Made by a program: the position numbers and the translations under genes
Notes under the pieces: model-generated
Database searches by the model: none
What the model was told of the DNA's origin: nothing
What the model saw: the letters and a program-made list of their open reading frames with translations, nothing else
In this document: positions 62,792 to 64,000 of the stretch, in pieces
How positions within the stretch are numbered: position 1 is the stretch's first letter
Layout of the letters: each line of letters begins with the position of its first letter
Assembly (NCBI GenBank): GCA_965247035.1
Contig: CBDFGJ010000001.1
Coordinates: forward strand, 496,001-560,000
DNA: 64,000 bases
Reading direction: 5' to 3'
Source: Azophilus sp965247035
GTDB lineage: Bacteria > Pseudomonadota > Gammaproteobacteria > Pseudomonadales > Azotimanducaceae

Positions 62792-63302
62792 GGCGGTTGC
62801 GCTCCTTGCTGCGCAAGCGCCAGAATCGCTGGCGTTCGCGATTGAGAAAGCGGGTAATCAAGGCATCCAATGCTTGGACGTCCATCTCGGTGTTGGGCTG
62901 GAATCTCGCCGCGCCCAAGCAGCGGCCGGGGCCTTGGGAAAACGCTGGCTGTCCGTAGCGCTGGTCCAGGTAGCGCAGCCAGTCGTCGCCCCAAGCGGGG
63001 ACCACTTCGACGTGGCCAAGCCCGTGGACCGCTAACCGCTTGAGTAGTTTGTTGATTTCGTGCAGCCAGGCTTGGTGTGAAATGGACTCGGCTTCCAGTT
63101 GACGCTTTAGGTTTTGATACAGGGACAAGGCCCTTCTTGACGGACGAAAGCGTCGCCAACGCCGCCATAGCCTGATGCTTTGCCAGATGACCAAGCTAAG
63201 CGCTGCGGCCGCCAAAATCCACCAGCCTGGAGCAGGCGGCCACCAGGGTAGGGCGGGGGGCGGATGAATGTCCCGCAACTGCTGCAGGAGTTCCGATTCC
63301 AC
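62784..63302 (-). CDS. DUF4381 membrane protein
   Basis: 172 aa. RDIHPPPALPWWPPAPGWWILAAAAL is the DUF4381 start with its single helix, then a cytoplasmic helical part. Always found in Bat/MoxR operons between DUF58 and BatA genes. Confidence 0.87.
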   Translation of the reverse strand: MESELLQQLRDIHPPPALPWWPPAPGWWILAAAALSLVIWQSIRLWRRWRRFRPSRRALSLYQNLKRQLEAESISHQAWLHEINKLLKRLAVHGLGHVEVVPAWGDDWLRYLDQRYGQPAFSQGPGRCLGAARFQPNTEMDVQALDALITRFLNRERQRFWRLRSKERNRRD

Positions 63303-63317
63303 TAGGCTTCCATCAAG

Positions 63318-64000
63318 CTACATCACCCAGTTGGGGTCGAATCGATCCGTAGTCATGATGGGAATGTAGCGCACGGCCCAACCTGCGCACAGGGCGCGAA
63401 GGCGCTGCTCCCGTTCATCAAACCTGTCAGCGTAGGCGTCGCGCAGCTTGGCGTCTCCGCTGTGGAAGCCGCTGTATGCGGTGCCGTCGGTCACGGTATA
63501 GCGGTCGTCGGGGGGAAGCACCCGCTCAAGGCGGTCGGCGATGTGCATCATGATCAGGTCGTTGTGCCGGGCCAAGGACTGCACCAAGCCGCTCCAGACA
63601 TCTGGCGCGGTGATGAAATCCGAGATCAGCAGAATGTGAAAACCCGTCTGCACCAACCGACGAAGCTGCGCCAAGCTGTCTGCATAGCCCGCCTCGTCCG
63701 GCAGTCGCGTGTGCCGGTTCAACGATTGATTTTGGCGGGCCAGGTCCGCCAGCAGCCGGGCGACGGCCTTGGTGTTGCGCGATGGCTTGTGGATGGCGGC
63801 TTGGTTGTTGCCGATGATGACGCCGCCCACGCGGTCGCTGTGGGCTAGGGCCTGCCAAGCCACGGTGGCACCGATTTCCGCCGCGGCCACGGACTTCAGG
63901 CGCACTTGACTGCCGAAGAACATGCTTTGGGTCTGATCGACCACCACCAGAACCGGGCGCTCCCGCTCCTCGCGGAACACCTTGGTATGGGGTTTGTTCT
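63318..64000 (-). CDS. DUF58 protein, N-terminus outside window
   Basis: The frame is open to the window edge (KPHTKVFREERERPVLVVVD). It includes the DUF58/VWA-like core: QTQSMFFGS, LLISDFI, ending TTDRFDPNWVM. DUF58 proteins work with the MoxR ATPase, expected just beyond the window. Confidence 0.88.
   Translation of the reverse strand, partial: NKPHTKVFREERERPVLVVVDQTQSMFFGSQVRLKSVAAAEIGATVAWQALAHSDRVGGVIIGNNQAAIHKPSRNTKAVARLLADLARQNQSLNRHTRLPDEAGYADSLAQLRRLVQTGFHILLISDFITAPDVWSGLVQSLARHNDLIMMHIADRLERVLPPDDRYTVTDGTAYSGFHSGDAKLRDAYADRFDEREQRLRALCAGWAVRYIPIMTTDRFDPNWVM

Overview
The window is a GC-rich proteobacterial chromosome segment, most likely from an uncultured gammaproteobacterium. 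The pointers are a complete Bat-type (oxygen tolerance) operon at the right end with a gammaproteobacterial-style BatB/TPR fusion, a periplasmic LigE-type DNA ligase, TRAP and TonB transport genes, and many degraded insertion sequences. No rRNA or tRNA gene was recognised. The taxonomic call is inference from gene content only.

Layout. 1-2.3 kb: two tandem polysaccharide-deacetylase-like hydrolases and an isochorismatase-family hydrolase. 2.3-12 kb: an AT-richer accessory island flanked by IS30 fragments, holding a LigE ligase, an 81-aa unknown, a two-gene operon of an unknown 660-aa protein plus a 1423-aa DEAH helicase with a C-terminal DUF1998/MZB cysteine cluster, and an AAA/DUF4143 ATPase. 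Three direct copies of a palindromic repeat bound the helicase and ATPase segments. This is the best candidate for an undescribed (possibly anti-phage) system. 12-24.4 kb: catabolic genes (methyltransferase with a small partner, TonB receptor, FAD oxidase, odd alpha/beta hydrolase, GntR/HutC regulator, nitrilase-like protein, HMG-CoA-lyase family, CoA transferase). 24.4-29.8 kb: an IS-scarred patch with a secreted leucine-rich-repeat protein and a hidden 71-codon SelW-like selenoprotein gene with an in-frame TGA in a CxxU motif and a SECIS-like hairpin. 29.8-57.9 kb: a large catabolic region (MDR reductases, glyoxalases, MFS, LeuCD-like hydratase, aldehyde dehydrogenases, MaoC, acyl-CoA dehydrogenase, CoA transferase, MmgE/PrpD, CoA ligase, amidase, thioesterase, TRAP transporter, hydroxylase, SDR). 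58.1-64 kb: BatD, BatB/C, BatA, DUF4381 and DUF58 genes.

How it fits together. The catabolic genes look like one dispersed peripheral pathway for an imported, probably nitrogen-containing or amide-containing acid: uptake (TonB receptor, TRAP, MFS), C-N bond hydrolysis (isochorismatase, nitrilase-like, amidase, deacetylase-like enzymes), CoA activation (CoA ligase, two CaiB-type transferases), dehydrogenation/hydration (acyl-CoA dehydrogenase, MaoC, MmgE/PrpD, LeuCD) and C-C cleavage (HMG-CoA-lyase family). The substrate is not identified. A palindrome, TGATATATCA, recurs in intergenic regions of this set (exact at 2.3, 16.7 and 23.1 kb; 8/10 matches at 35.8 and 41.2 kb) and is a plausible operator for the resident GntR regulator. 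Several genes in this region are broken (two in-frame TGA codons in the TonB receptor, single-base frameshifts in three genes, a 113-bp tandem duplication plus a TAA codon in an aldehyde dehydrogenase), so the pathway is decaying or the assembly carries errors.
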